A stretch of DNA of 17,754 bases from CALVXC01 sp036636255 (GCA_036636255.1 JAVWOV010000013.1:1-17754), one strand, 5' to 3'. Shown: positions 6,482 to 15,530, counted from the first letter of the stretch. The notes: a model not told the origin generated them from the sequence alone. Program-made: numbers and translations.

Positions 6482-9400
6482 TTAATCCATTAATTCTTGT
6501 TCTAATACCTCTAATGGTTCCTCTTTTATCAAATCATTTTCTAATTCATAAGTAAATTGATTATATTTTTTAGCACCAGTTCCCGCTGGTATTAATTTAC
6601 CAATAATAACATTTTCTTTTAATCCATTCAAATAATCTACTTTACCATGAATAGCTGCATCAGTTAAGATTCTAGTAGTTTCTTGAAAAGATGCTGCTGA
6701 TAAGAAAGAATCCGTTCCTAAACTAGCCTTAGTAATTCCTAACAATACTGGTCTACCAGTTGCTGGTTTTTTACCCTTTAAAATCAATTCTTTATTAGCA
6801 TCTGTAAACTCATTAATATTCACCATTGTTCCTGGTAAAAATAATGAATCACCAGAATTAATAATTTTAATTTTTGATATCATTCTTTTAGCCATTACTT
6901 CAACATGCTTATCAGCAATATCAACACCTTGACTACGATATACTTTTTGAATTTCCATCAAAATATATTGTTGAACAGTTATAGGATCAGTTACTACTAA
7001 CAGTTCTTTAGGGCTTATAGCCCCATAAGTTAATCTTTCACCAGCTTTTACACAATCATTTAATTCTACACATTTTTTAGCGTTAAAATTACTGGTATGT
7101 TGTTTACTTTCAACATCATTTTTAACGGTAATAATATATTTACCATTTTCTTCTTCTATTTTTTCAACAACCCCATTTATATCTGATATAGTTGCTTTTC
7201 CTTTAGGAATTCTTGCTTCAAACAACTCTGTTACTCTCGGTAAACCTTGTGTTATGTCATCACTTCCAGCAACACCACCTGAATTAAAGTTTTGCATAGT
7301 TAACTGCGTACCTGGTTCACCAATTGATTGCGCAGCCATTATACCTACTGCTTCACCTATTTCAACTATTTGACCAGTTGCTAAATTACGTCCATAACAT
7401 TTTTTACATATACCATGTTCACTTTTACAAGTTAATACTGTTCTTATTGGTACTTTAGTAATACCTGCTTTAATAATTTTATCTGCTAAAGTTTCCGTTA
7501 TATAAGTATTACGTTCTGCCATTATTTCTTTTGTCTGTGGATGTAATACTTTTTTATTCGTATAACGGCCAATAATTCGATCTTCTATACCTTCAATAAT
7601 TGACTTATCTTTTTCATCTAAAAATGATTCGACTAAAACGCCATTTTCCGTACCACAGTCATCTTCTTTAATAATAACATCTTGAACAACATCAACTAAT
7701 CTTCTCGTTAAATAACCGGCATCAGCTGTTCTTAAAGCTGTATCAACCGCTCCTTTTCGAGCTCCATGCGTTGATATAAAAAATTCTGACACACTAGCAC
7801 CCTCAACAAATGATGAAATAATTGGTACTTCTACTACTTCGCCATTTGGTTTATTCATCAATCCTCGCATTCCTGCCATTTGATTATAATTACTCATATT
7901 ACCACGAGCTTGTGAATCAATCATCAAAGATATCGGATTTTCTTTATTATCTTTAATATTCTTTTCTAATTCGTGAGCTATCTCACCACGAGCTTGATTC
8001 CAAGTTGCTACTACTTTTTCATATCGTTCATAATCTGTTATTAAACCACGATTATACTGTTTAGCAATTTGAAAAACTTTTTCCCTTGCTTTTTCAATAA
8101 TTTCTGGTTTTTTAACACTTTCTTTAATATCAAATATAGAAATACTTATACCAGATAAAGTCGAATATTTAAAACCTAAATCTTTCAATTTATCTAACAT
8201 TACTGATGTTTCCGTTGTTTGATATCTTTTATAAATTTGAGCAATTATCTTACTTAAATCACCCTTCTTAAAAGGAGGTACTATCGTCATTTTTTTAATA
8301 GCTTCTTTTATATTAGTACCCGGTTCTAAAAAATATTTACTTGGCGTAATATTTTCTAAATTTTCTACAGTACAATCACTTACATATTGAAATGTATCTG
8401 GAAAAATTTCATTAAATATAAGTTTCCCTGGTGTAGTTACCAAATATCTATTATAATAATTGCTTGGAAATATTTTATATTTAAAAGATTTAACTGCTAC
8501 TGCTATTCGTGTATGAAGATTTATTTCTCTTCTTTCATAACTCATAATAGCTTCATTAGTATTTTTAAAAACGCGGCCTTCACCAGGTTGGTTTTCTTTT
8601 TCAAACGTCAAATAGTAATTTCCCATAATCATATCTTGCGCAGGAGTTACTATTGGTTTACCATCCTTAGGACTTAAAATGTTATTAGCACCAAGCATTA
8701 AAACTCGAGCCTCTGCTTTAGCTTCTTCCGATAACGGTATATGAATAGCCATTTGATCACCATCAAAGTCTGCATTAAATGCTGCACATACTAACGGATG
8801 AAGTCTAATTGTTTTACCAGCTACTAATTTAGGCTCAAAAGCTTGAATACCAAGTCGATGCAAAGTTGGAGCTCTATTTAATAAAACCGGATGTTCTTTT
8901 ATTTTTTCTTCAACAATATCCCATACTCGTTCATCTTGATTTTCAATCATTCTTTTAGCAGCTTTAATATTAGTTGCTATTTCTTTCGTTACTAAACCAT
9001 TTATAACATGTGGTTTAAATAATTCTAGTGCCATTTCTTTAGGAATACCACATTGATACATTTTCAAATCAGGTCCAACAACTATTACCGAACGACCGGA
9101 ATAATCAACTCTTTTTCCAAGTAAATTTTGTCTAAATCGTCCCTGTTTTCCTTTTAGCATACTACTTAAAGATTTTAAAGGGCGATTTCCCGCTCCAGTT
9201 ATATTTTTACCACGTCTTCCATTATCAAATAAAGCGTCAACTGCTTCTTGTAACATTCTTTTTTCATTTTGAATTATAATTGATGGGGCACCTAAATCCA
9301 TTAATTTTTTTAATCGATTATTTCTATTTATTACCCGTCTATATAAATCATTTAAATCACTAGTAGCAAATCTACCACCATCTAATTGAATCATTGGTCT

Positions 9401-10120
9401 TAACTCAGGTGGAATAACTGGTAAGGCATCTAAAATCATCCATTCCGGACGATTTCCCGAACTAGCGAAAGCGCTTAACACATCTAACCTTTTTATTAAA
9501 CGAACACGCTTTTGACTAGCTGAATCCTTAATTTTATCAATATCTTGTTTTATTTGTTTTATTTCACCCGTAATATCAACTTGTTCTAACAATTCTTTAA
9601 TAGCCTCTGCTCCTATACCAACACGAAAAGTATTACCATATTTTTCATAATAAGTACGATATTCCTTATCAGATATAGTTTGCTTTTTTTCTAAAGGAGC
9701 CGCGCCTTTATCTAATACAACATAAGAAACAAAATATAATACCTCTTCTAAATCACGTGGCGACATATCAAGAACTAAGCCCATCCGTGACGGAATTCCT
9801 TTAAAAAACCATATATGTGATACAGGTGTAGCAAGTTCAATATGACCCATTCGTTCACGTCTTACTTTGCTTCTAGTTACTTCTACTCCACAACGGTCAC
9901 AAATAATATTTTTATATCTTAAACGTTTATATTTACCACAAGAACATTCAAAATCTTTATTAGGACCAAATATTTTTTCACAAAATAAACCATCTCGTTC
10001 AGGTTTTAATGTACGATAATTAATTGTTTCGGCTTTTTTTACTTCACCATATGACCAAGAACGAATTTTTTCCGGAGAAGCTATAGCAATTTTTAGACCT
10101 TCAAAATTGTTTACGTCCAT
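6482..10120 (-). CDS. rpoC: RNA polymerase subunit beta-prime
   Basis: Largest subunit of RNA polymerase, 1212 aa, forming one jaw of the clamp and the catalytic centre. The first zinc ribbon has Cys59, Cys61, Cys74 and Cys77. The catalytic NADFDGD is at 449-455, with Asp451, 453 and 455 binding magnesium. The trigger-loop/bridge region includes MAGMRGLMNKPNG and FISTHGARKG (about 748-790). The second zinc site has Cys822, 898, 905 and 908. Length is that of Bacillota (about 1200). The ATG overlaps the rpoB stop by one base (TAATG), which indicates translational coupling; AAGGAG lies 10 bases upstream inside rpoB. I see no intein, insertion or break. rpsL follows after a gap with its own promoter. 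Confidence 0.99.
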   Translation of the reverse strand: MDVNNFEGLKIAIASPEKIRSWSYGEVKKAETINYRTLKPERDGLFCEKIFGPNKDFECSCGKYKRLRYKNIICDRCGVEVTRSKVRRERMGHIELATPVSHIWFFKGIPSRMGLVLDMSPRDLEEVLYFVSYVVLDKGAAPLEKKQTISDKEYRTYYEKYGNTFRVGIGAEAIKELLEQVDITGEIKQIKQDIDKIKDSASQKRVRLIKRLDVLSAFASSGNRPEWMILDALPVIPPELRPMIQLDGGRFATSDLNDLYRRVINRNNRLKKLMDLGAPSIIIQNEKRMLQEAVDALFDNGRRGKNITGAGNRPLKSLSSMLKGKQGRFRQNLLGKRVDYSGRSVIVVGPDLKMYQCGIPKEMALELFKPHVINGLVTKEIATNIKAAKRMIENQDERVWDIVEEKIKEHPVLLNRAPTLHRLGIQAFEPKLVAGKTIRLHPLVCAAFNADFDGDQMAIHIPLSEEAKAEARVLMLGANNILSPKDGKPIVTPAQDMIMGNYYLTFEKENQPGEGRVFKNTNEAIMSYERREINLHTRIAVAVKSFKYKIFPSNYYNRYLVTTPGKLIFNEIFPDTFQYVSDCTVENLENITPSKYFLEPGTNIKEAIKKMTIVPPFKKGDLSKIIAQIYKRYQTTETSVMLDKLKDLGFKYSTLSGISISIFDIKESVKKPEIIEKAREKVFQIAKQYNRGLITDYERYEKVVATWNQARGEIAHELEKNIKDNKENPISLMIDSQARGNMSNYNQMAGMRGLMNKPNGEVVEVPIISSFVEGASVSEFFISTHGARKGAVDTALRTADAGYLTRRLVDVVQDVIIKEDDCGTENGVLVESFLDEKDKSIIEGIEDRIIGRYTNKKVLHPQTKEIMAERNTYITETLADKIIKAGITKVPIRTVLTCKSEHGICKKCYGRNLATGQIVEIGEAVGIMAAQSIGEPGTQLTMQNFNSGGVAGSDDITQGLPRVTELFEARIPKGKATISDINGVVEKIEEENGKYIITVKNDVESKQHTSNFNAKKCVELNDCVKAGERLTYGAISPKELLVVTDPITVQQYILMEIQKVYRSQGVDIADKHVEVMAKRMISKIKIINSGDSLFLPGTMVNINEFTDANKELILKGKKPATGRPVLLGITKASLGTDSFLSAASFQETTRILTDAAIHGKVDYLNGLKENVIIGKLIPAGTGAKKYNQFTYELENDLIKEEPLEVLEQELMD

Positions 10121-13100
10121 TATAAATCTGCTCCTTCCTTGATATCTTTAAGAATTATTCCATCGATGCCTTTTTCTAAGGTTAGTTCTTCAATTTCTGG
10201 TAAAATCTTTTTTTCTTTAGTATCGATTGGTTCATTTATAATAACACTATCAATACTTTTTTCAAATTCTTCTGTAGTTAGAAAACTATCTTTTTCTAAC
10301 TCTTCTAAATCTTTTAGTTCTACAAAATTTCCTTCTTTATTTAAAACAGTCATATCAAGACCAAGAGCTTGAAATTCTTTTATTAATACTCTAAATGATT
10401 CAGGAACACCAGATGCTGGTATTTCTTGACCCTTTACCAACGCTTCATATACTTTTACACGACCAATAACATCGTCAGACTTTATTGTTATCATTTCTTG
10501 TAAAACATGAGCCGCTCCATAAGCATATAATGCCCATACTTCCATTTCCCCAAATCTTTGCCCACCAAATTGTGCTTTACCACCAAGTGGTTGTTGAGTT
10601 ACCAAAGAATATGGTCCTGTTGCTCTAGCATGTAATTTATCATCAACCATATGATTAAGTTTAATCATATACATTACACCAATTCCAACCCGATTAGCAA
10701 AACGCTCACCAGTTCTTCCATCATATAACCAAGTTTTACCATCAGCGTCAAGATTAGCTTCTTTTAAAGCTTCCCCTATTTCCTCTTTAGTTGCCCCATC
10801 AAAAACAGGAGTAGCAACATGAATATTTAATGTTTGGGCAGCTAGGCCTAAATGCATTTCTAATATTTGTCCAATATTCATTCTAGATGGTACACCTAGT
10901 GGGTTAAGAATTATGTCTACACTTGAACCATCTTTTAAATAAGGCATATCTTCTTGTGGCATAATTAAAGATACTATTCCCTTATTACCATGACGACCAG
11001 CCATTTTATCCCCAACTGATATTTTTCTTTTTTGGGCAATATAAACTCTCACTACTTTAGATACCCCAGCCGGAAGTTCATCTGAATTTTCTTTACTAAA
11101 TATTTTAACATCATGAACTATACCCTCACTACCATGTGGTACTCTTAATGATGTATCTCTTACTTCTCTAGTTTTTTCACCAAAAATAGCATGTAACAAT
11201 TTTTCCTCACTAGTTAATTCTGTCATTCCTTTAGGCGTTACTTTACCAACTAAAATATCATCATCTTTAACTTCTGTACCTATACTAATAATACCAGATT
11301 CATCAAGATTTTTTCGTGATTCTTCACTAACGTTTGGTATGTCACGAGTAAATTCTTCAGGTCCTAATTTAGTATCACGACATTCAATTGGATAATCGGA
11401 TATATGAATAGATGTATAAACATCATCTTTTACTAATCTTTCATTTAAAATAACGGCATCTTCATAATTATAACCATCAAAATTCATAAAAGCAACATTA
11501 ACATTTTTACCTAAAGCTAATTCACCAAGTTTAGTACTTGGTCCATCAGCAATAACCATATCTTTTTTTACTTTGTCACCTTTTCTTACAATTGGTAATT
11601 GATGATAACATGTTCCAGCATTACTTCGTTCAAAACCATTTAGATAATAAGTTTCATTTTCTTTTTTAGTTTTAATAATTATTTTATTAGCATCAACATA
11701 ATCAACTATACCATCTGTATTTGATATTATAACTGCTCCCGAATCTTTTGCAGCAATAGCTTCAACCCCTGTTCCAACAAGTGGAGCTTCTGCCTGTAAT
11801 AAAGGAATTGCTTGACTTTGCATATTTGCGCCCATTAAAGCTCTTTTACCGTCATCATGCTCTAGAAAAGGTATTGCTGATGTAGTAATTGATATTACTT
11901 GTTGTGGTGATACATCTGTATAATCCACCATTTCCTTATTTACCACAATACTTTCTCCACGACAACGTACTAATAAACGATCTTCTATAATATTATCGAA
12001 TTCATCAATTTTAATAGCTGCTTGTGAAATATGATAATCTAATTCTTCATCAGCTGTCATATAAGTTATTTCATCTGTTAATTTACAATTAGTTATCTTG
12101 CGATAAGGTGTCATTATAAAACCATATTCATTTACTTTAGCGTAACTTGCTAATGAAGTGATTAGACCAATATTTTGACCTTCTGGTGATTCAACTGGGC
12201 ATAATCTACCATAATGCGAAGCATTAACATCTCTTACTTCCATACCAGCTCTATCCCGAGATAATCCCCCTGGTCCTAGTGATGATAATCTTCTTTTATT
12301 AGTTAATTCCGCTACGGGATTAGTTTGATTCATAAATTGCGATAATTGACTACTCCCAAAAAACTCTTTAATAGCAGCCGTAAGTGGTCTAATGTTTATT
12401 AAAGTTTTTGGCGTTACTTCCGTTATTTCTTGAGTACTCATTCGATCTCTTATAACTCTTTCAATGCGACTTATACCAATTCTAAATTGATTTTGTAAAA
12501 GCTCACCTACTTGTCTTATTCGTCTATTAGATAGATGATCTATTTCATCAAAATTGCCAATTCCTTCATGAAGATTCAAATAATAAGAAACTGTTGCATA
12601 AACATCTGATATAGTAAGTCTTTTTATATCTGCACTTTGATCATTACCAATAACATTAATTATTTTATCAGGATTATTTTTTGAAAACACTTTAACCATT
12701 TGAACTTTATTATAAGTATCTAGTTGTTCGTTAATAAGTACTTCTTTAATTCCATAACCATCATTAAAGTATTGTTTTAATTGTTCTAAAACTTCCTTAT
12801 TTATTAAAGTTTGCTTTTTTATCACTACTTTTTTATCTATTTTTATATCTTGTGCCAACGTACAATTCAATAAACGCTCAGTTATATTTAATTTTTTATT
12901 ATATTTATATCTTCCAACTTTAGCTAAATCATAACGAAAAGCATCAAAAAATCTAGTGATCAATTGATTTTTAGCACTATCTAATGTTGATGGTTCTCCA
13001 GGTCTTAATTTAGCATGTATTTCTATTAAAGCTTCATCCGTGTTTTTGTTAGCATCTTTTTCAATAGTTCTTTTGATATAATCATCATCACCAAATAAAC

Positions 13101-13728
13101 TAAGGATATCATCATCACTAGATAATCCTAAAGCTCTTAAAAACGCCGTAATTGGCACTTTTCTAGTGCGATCAATACGAACATAAATAACATCTCTAGC
13201 ATCTGTTTCATATTCTAACCAAGTTCCTCTTGATGGTATAATTTGTGAAGAGACACTAAGTTTACCATTTTTTTTATCGATTTCTTTGCCAAAATAAACA
13301 CTAGGGGAACGTACTAATTGTGAAACAATTACTCGCTCGGCTCCATTTATAATAAATGTTCCACTTTCTGTCATTATCGGCATATCACCTAAAAATAATG
13401 ATTGTTCTTTTACCTCACCAGTTTCATGATTAAAAAGACGAGCTGCTACTTTTAGTGGTGCAGCATAAGTTGCATATCTTGACTTACATCCTTTAATGGT
13501 ATAACGAGGTTGTTCAAAAGAATATTCTCCAAATTCTAATGATAAATTTCCTGTAAAACTTTCTACAGGAAAAATATCATCGAAAACTTCTTTGATACCA
13601 TCAGTTACAAACCATTCATAGGACTTTTTTTGAATTTCTAATAAATTCCCTAACTCTATTGCGTTTTTTGTCTTTGCATAATCTCTTCTACTACGGTGAT
13701 CTCCAAACTTTTTCACTGTATAAGACAT
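10120..13728 (-). CDS. rpoB: RNA polymerase subunit beta, with Asn at two rifampicin-site positions
   Basis: Second large subunit of RNA polymerase, 1202 aa. I start at the ATG giving MSYTVKKFG, with AGGGGTG just upstream; a GTG three codons earlier lies inside that site. Recognised segments: the fork and rifampicin pocket GSSQLSQFMN...KRRLSSLGPGG (about 458-487), the catalytic-side segment SVGDKMAGRHGNKG, and the C-terminal GEMEVWALYAYGAAH, which contacts beta-prime. In the pocket the usual Asp is Asn467 (E. coli 516) and the usual His is Asn477 (E. coli 526); Ser531 is kept. Asn526 is known from Mollicutes insensitive to rifampicin. The gene overlaps rpoC by one base and has a strong promoter at 13799-13827. 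Apart from these residues the protein is regular. Confidence 0.99.
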   Translation of the reverse strand: MSYTVKKFGDHRSRRDYAKTKNAIELGNLLEIQKKSYEWFVTDGIKEVFDDIFPVESFTGNLSLEFGEYSFEQPRYTIKGCKSRYATYAAPLKVAARLFNHETGEVKEQSLFLGDMPIMTESGTFIINGAERVIVSQLVRSPSVYFGKEIDKKNGKLSVSSQIIPSRGTWLEYETDARDVIYVRIDRTRKVPITAFLRALGLSSDDDILSLFGDDDYIKRTIEKDANKNTDEALIEIHAKLRPGEPSTLDSAKNQLITRFFDAFRYDLAKVGRYKYNKKLNITERLLNCTLAQDIKIDKKVVIKKQTLINKEVLEQLKQYFNDGYGIKEVLINEQLDTYNKVQMVKVFSKNNPDKIINVIGNDQSADIKRLTISDVYATVSYYLNLHEGIGNFDEIDHLSNRRIRQVGELLQNQFRIGISRIERVIRDRMSTQEITEVTPKTLINIRPLTAAIKEFFGSSQLSQFMNQTNPVAELTNKRRLSSLGPGGLSRDRAGMEVRDVNASHYGRLCPVESPEGQNIGLITSLASYAKVNEYGFIMTPYRKITNCKLTDEITYMTADEELDYHISQAAIKIDEFDNIIEDRLLVRCRGESIVVNKEMVDYTDVSPQQVISITTSAIPFLEHDDGKRALMGANMQSQAIPLLQAEAPLVGTGVEAIAAKDSGAVIISNTDGIVDYVDANKIIIKTKKENETYYLNGFERSNAGTCYHQLPIVRKGDKVKKDMVIADGPSTKLGELALGKNVNVAFMNFDGYNYEDAVILNERLVKDDVYTSIHISDYPIECRDTKLGPEEFTRDIPNVSEESRKNLDESGIISIGTEVKDDDILVGKVTPKGMTELTSEEKLLHAIFGEKTREVRDTSLRVPHGSEGIVHDVKIFSKENSDELPAGVSKVVRVYIAQKRKISVGDKMAGRHGNKGIVSLIMPQEDMPYLKDGSSVDIILNPLGVPSRMNIGQILEMHLGLAAQTLNIHVATPVFDGATKEEIGEALKEANLDADGKTWLYDGRTGERFANRVGIGVMYMIKLNHMVDDKLHARATGPYSLVTQQPLGGKAQFGGQRFGEMEVWALYAYGAAHVLQEMITIKSDDVIGRVKVYEALVKGQEIPASGVPESFRVLIKEFQALGLDMTVLNKEGNFVELKDLEELEKDSFLTTEEFEKSIDSVIINEPIDTKEKKILPEIEELTLEKGIDGIILKDIKEGADL

Positions 13729-13798
13729 ATCTTTCACCCCTATAAACTATTTTTTTACTAAATTTTTAATTTTAAAAAGTACACGCATCCAATTTATA

Positions 13799-13827
13799 AT
13801 TCTAACAACATATTATCAAGATGTCAA
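13799..13827 (-). promoter_or_regulatory. Strong promoter of rpoB-rpoC
   Basis: On the minus strand, a perfect -35 TTGACA (13822-13827), 17 bases, TGT plus -10 TAGAAT (13799-13804). The -35 overlaps the TGA stop of the methyltransferase gene. The expected start is near 13792, giving a leader of about 64 bases. It lets polymerase subunits be made independently of the L10-L12 operon. Confidence 0.85.
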
Positions 13828-14405
13828 CAGTTTCGTGCTCGAATTATGTAAAAACCTTTGTTTTTGTTAATAACATCAACCAAATAATCAGTTTTTAAAT
13901 CATTTATTAATGATTTAGCACCTTGATTTTTATTTATAACTAACCATAACTGACCGTTTTTATTTAAATATTTTTTAGCATCAAACAAAATACGGTATAA
14001 GCTTTTTTTCCCAATTCTTATAGGTGGATTGGTAATAATATAATCATATGTATCCAAAACATCATCATACATGTTACTTAAAAACACCAACGCCTTCACC
14101 TGATTTAGTTCACAATTTTTTTTGGTTAATTCGATACTTCGTTTATTTATATCTAGCATAGACATTTCTACTTGATTATTTTTAGCAATAAATATGCCAA
14201 TAGGACCATAACCACATCCAAAATCTAAAACTTTACCAGTTAATGGTGGTAAGTTAAGCAATAAAGTACGCGTACCAAAATCTAAACCTTTCTTAGAAAA
14301 AACACCATTATCAGTTAAAAACTGATATTCTCGATTTTTAATTTTTATATTAATTTTTTTAATATTACTTTTTGTGATTGTGTCTTCGGTAAAATAATGT
14401 TCCAT
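13824..14405 (-). CDS. ybxB: RsmC/YbxB-like class I SAM-dependent methyltransferase
   Basis: Predicted cytoplasmic methyltransferase of 193 aa that uses S-adenosylmethionine, probably on rRNA guanine N2. The Rossmann motif I reads VLDFGCGYGPIG (about 61-72), an acidic residue follows strand 2 (MLDINKRS), and the catalytic motif IV is NPPIRIGK (about 125-132), the NPP[IF]R signature of the RsmC/RlmG group. Length is near that of B. subtilis YbxB (about 200), which sits at the same place between rplL and rpoB. The ATG has only a weak ribosome site (GGATGTG) and follows a hairpin, so low expression is likely. The stop is TGA. By family the target could be G1207 of 16S rRNA, but this has not been shown for YbxB-type proteins, so I give family and site only. 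Confidence 0.9.
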   Translation of the reverse strand: MEHYFTEDTITKSNIKKINIKIKNREYQFLTDNGVFSKKGLDFGTRTLLLNLPPLTGKVLDFGCGYGPIGIFIAKNNQVEMSMLDINKRSIELTKKNCELNQVKALVFLSNMYDDVLDTYDYIITNPPIRIGKKSLYRILFDAKKYLNKNGQLWLVINKNQGAKSLINDLKTDYLVDVINKNKGFYIIRARNC

Positions 14406-14429
14406 TTTTTCACATCCATTATACGGTTA

Positions 14430-14456
14430 AAACCTATACTAATGTAGTATAGGTTT
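14430..14456 (-). terminator. Hairpin between rplL and the methyltransferase gene, possible partial terminator
   Basis: Perfect 11-base stem (14430-14440 with 14446-14456) and 5-base loop, 17 bases after the rplL stop. On the minus strand only TTTT and then AACC follow the stem, so termination would be partial at best. It may cut transcription into the low-demand methyltransferase and rpoB, or act as a 3' end or processing signal for the abundant rplL message. Confidence 0.45.
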
Positions 14457-14473
14457 ACCAAAATTTTTTTTGA

Positions 14474-14839
14474 TTATTTTAATTCGATAGAAGCTCCAGC
14501 TTCTTCAAATTTCGCTTTTAACTCGTTTGCTTCATCGGTGGTAGCTTTTTCTTTAAGAGTTCCGCCATTATCAGCTATGTCTTTTGCTTCTTTTAAGCCT
14601 AAACCCATAACATCACGAACTAATTTAATTACAGCAATTTTATTTGGTCCAGCAGCTGTTAAAACAACATCAACAGTACTAGGTCCTTCGTCAACTGCTT
14701 CAGCAGCAGGAGCTGCTACAGCAACAGAGCTTGGATCAACACCAAATTCTTCTTTCATTGCGTCAACTAATTCTTTAACTTCTAGGATTGTCATTTCTTT
14801 TAATCCATTAATAAATTCTTCTTTGGTAAATTTAGCCAT
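14474..14839 (-). CDS. rplL: 50S ribosomal protein L7/L12
   Basis: Stalk protein of 121 aa, present in several copies bound to L10, which recruits and activates elongation factor GTPases. The N-terminal dimerisation domain is about 1-33, the Ala/Pro-rich hinge about 38-52, and the C-terminal factor-binding domain (about 55-121) has PNKIAVIKLVRDVMGLGLKE and ends GASIELK. Length is the family norm. ATG has GGAGG about 8 bases upstream. It follows rplJ by 30 bases and is followed by a hairpin. EF-Tu and EF-G, its partners, are encoded in the same window. Confidence 0.98.
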   Translation of the reverse strand: MAKFTKEEFINGLKEMTILEVKELVDAMKEEFGVDPSSVAVAAPAAEAVDEGPSTVDVVLTAAGPNKIAVIKLVRDVMGLGLKEAKDIADNGGTLKEKATTDEANELKAKFEEAGASIELK

Positions 14840-14869
14840 TTTTTTTCCTCCATTTTTTCTATTCTATTT

Positions 14870-15355
14870 TTATTTATTTTGACTATATAAATCTAAGCAG
14901 ACAGATAAATCTTTAACTGTTCCAATTAGACCACCTGCTAACATAGTAAGTAATCCTTCTCTTGAAGGTATGCTTGCTAATTGATTTAATGATTCAATTC
15001 TAGTAATATTGGAATCAACTATTCCAACCTTTATTTCTAATTGCTTGTTCTTTTTAGCATATTCACTTAATATTTTTATTGGCATGATAGCATCATTACC
15101 AAAAGCAATAGCCTTTGGTCCAACCATATCTTCGTGTAAATCATAGTTGAGTTGTTCTAAAGCACGTTTTGTTAAAGTATTTTTATAAATTTTTAAATCA
15201 GCATTGTTTTCTCTTAATTTTCTTCTTAATTCCATCATTTGTAAAACACCAAGGCCATGATATTCAAACAAAATAATTGATGCTGATGTTTTTATTTTGT
15301 CACTTATTTCATCAATCACTTGTTGTTTTTTTAACAATGTGTTTTTGTTTGCCAT
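14870..15355 (-). CDS. rplJ: 50S ribosomal protein L10
   Basis: Base of the ribosomal stalk, 161 aa: the N-terminal domain binds 23S rRNA with L11, and the C-terminal helix carries L7/L12 dimers. Recognised by EYHGLGVLQMMELRRKLR (about 31-48), YKNTLTKRAL, and the C-terminal REGLLTMLAGGLIGTVKDL. The start is the ATG at 15355, giving MANKNTLLKK, with AGGAGGT 7 bases upstream. A GTG at 15364 in the same frame lies inside the ribosome site and is rejected. In Bacillota L10 (with L12) feeds back on its own leader; the complete leader is visible at 15382-15492. rplL follows by 30 bases. Confidence 0.97.
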   Translation of the reverse strand: MANKNTLLKKQQVIDEISDKIKTSASIILFEYHGLGVLQMMELRRKLRENNADLKIYKNTLTKRALEQLNYDLHEDMVGPKAIAFGNDAIMPIKILSEYAKKNKQLEIKVGIVDSNITRIESLNQLASIPSREGLLTMLAGGLIGTVKDLSVCLDLYSQNK

Positions 15356-15381
15356 TTTCGACACCTCCTCTTATCTACCAT

Positions 15382-15411
15382 AAAAAAGCTCTCTATACCG
15401 AGAGCTTTTTT
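15382..15411 (-). terminator. Attenuator terminator in the rplJ leader
   Basis: Perfect 12-base stem (15382-15393 with 15400-15411), 6-base loop, six U at the 3' end on the minus strand. It ends only about 12 bases before the rplJ ribosome site. Its 5' arm can instead pair upstream to form an antiterminator, so it is conditional. Confidence 0.88.
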
Positions 15412-15492
15412 CCAAAACTTAAATAATTAAGTTCCTCGGCAGGATATTAAGAACTTTTGTTCACCTGCTATCTACGGTACTAATTTTCCAAT
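15382..15492 (-). promoter_or_regulatory. L10 leader (autoregulatory attenuator RNA)
   Basis: Between the rplJ promoter and the terminator the minus strand has the L10-leader landmarks: AGCAGGTG (15462-15469) pairing as GCAGG with CCTGC, a small GAAC/GTTC hairpin between them, and CCTGCCGAGG (15434-15443). TGCCGAG (15435-15441) can also pair over 7 bases, one of them G-U, with CTCGGTA (15396-15402) in the 5' arm of the terminator. This gives two exclusive folds: L10 binding would hold the GCAGG/CCTGC stem, free the terminator and stop transcription. Family knowledge: the L10_leader class of Bacillota. The ligand is inferred from the family. Confidence 0.88.
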
Positions 15493-15498
15493 TAATTT

Positions 15499-15527
15499 AT
15501 TATAACATATTTTTGCTTTTTTGTAAA
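15499..15527 (-). promoter_or_regulatory. Promoter of rplJ-rplL
   Basis: On the minus strand, -35 TTTACA (15522-15527), 17 bases, TGT plus perfect -10 TATAAT (15499-15504). It directly follows the rplA stop codon, and the expected start near 15492 places it exactly ahead of the L10 leader. Confidence 0.87.
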
Positions 15528-15530
15528 TAG

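Noticed and set aside
8387..8677. Plus-strand ORF opposite rpoC (96 aa)
   Set aside because: Shadow of rpoC: no ribosome site or promoter, composition is the complement of a conserved gene.
10139..10372. Plus-strand ORF opposite the end of rpoB (77 aa)
   Set aside because: Serine/phenylalanine-rich shadow of the acidic rpoB C-terminus with no start signals.
13729..13737. GTG start three codons earlier for rpoB
   Set aside because: The GTG is part of the AGGGGTG ribosome site of the ATG at 13728.
14538..14882. Plus-strand ORF opposite rplL (114 aa)
   Set aside because: Shadow of the Ala-rich rplL gene; no independent signals.
15356..15364. GTG start at 15364 for rplJ
   Set aside because: It lies inside the GGAGGTG ribosome site that serves the ATG at 15355, which gives the conserved L10 N-terminus.
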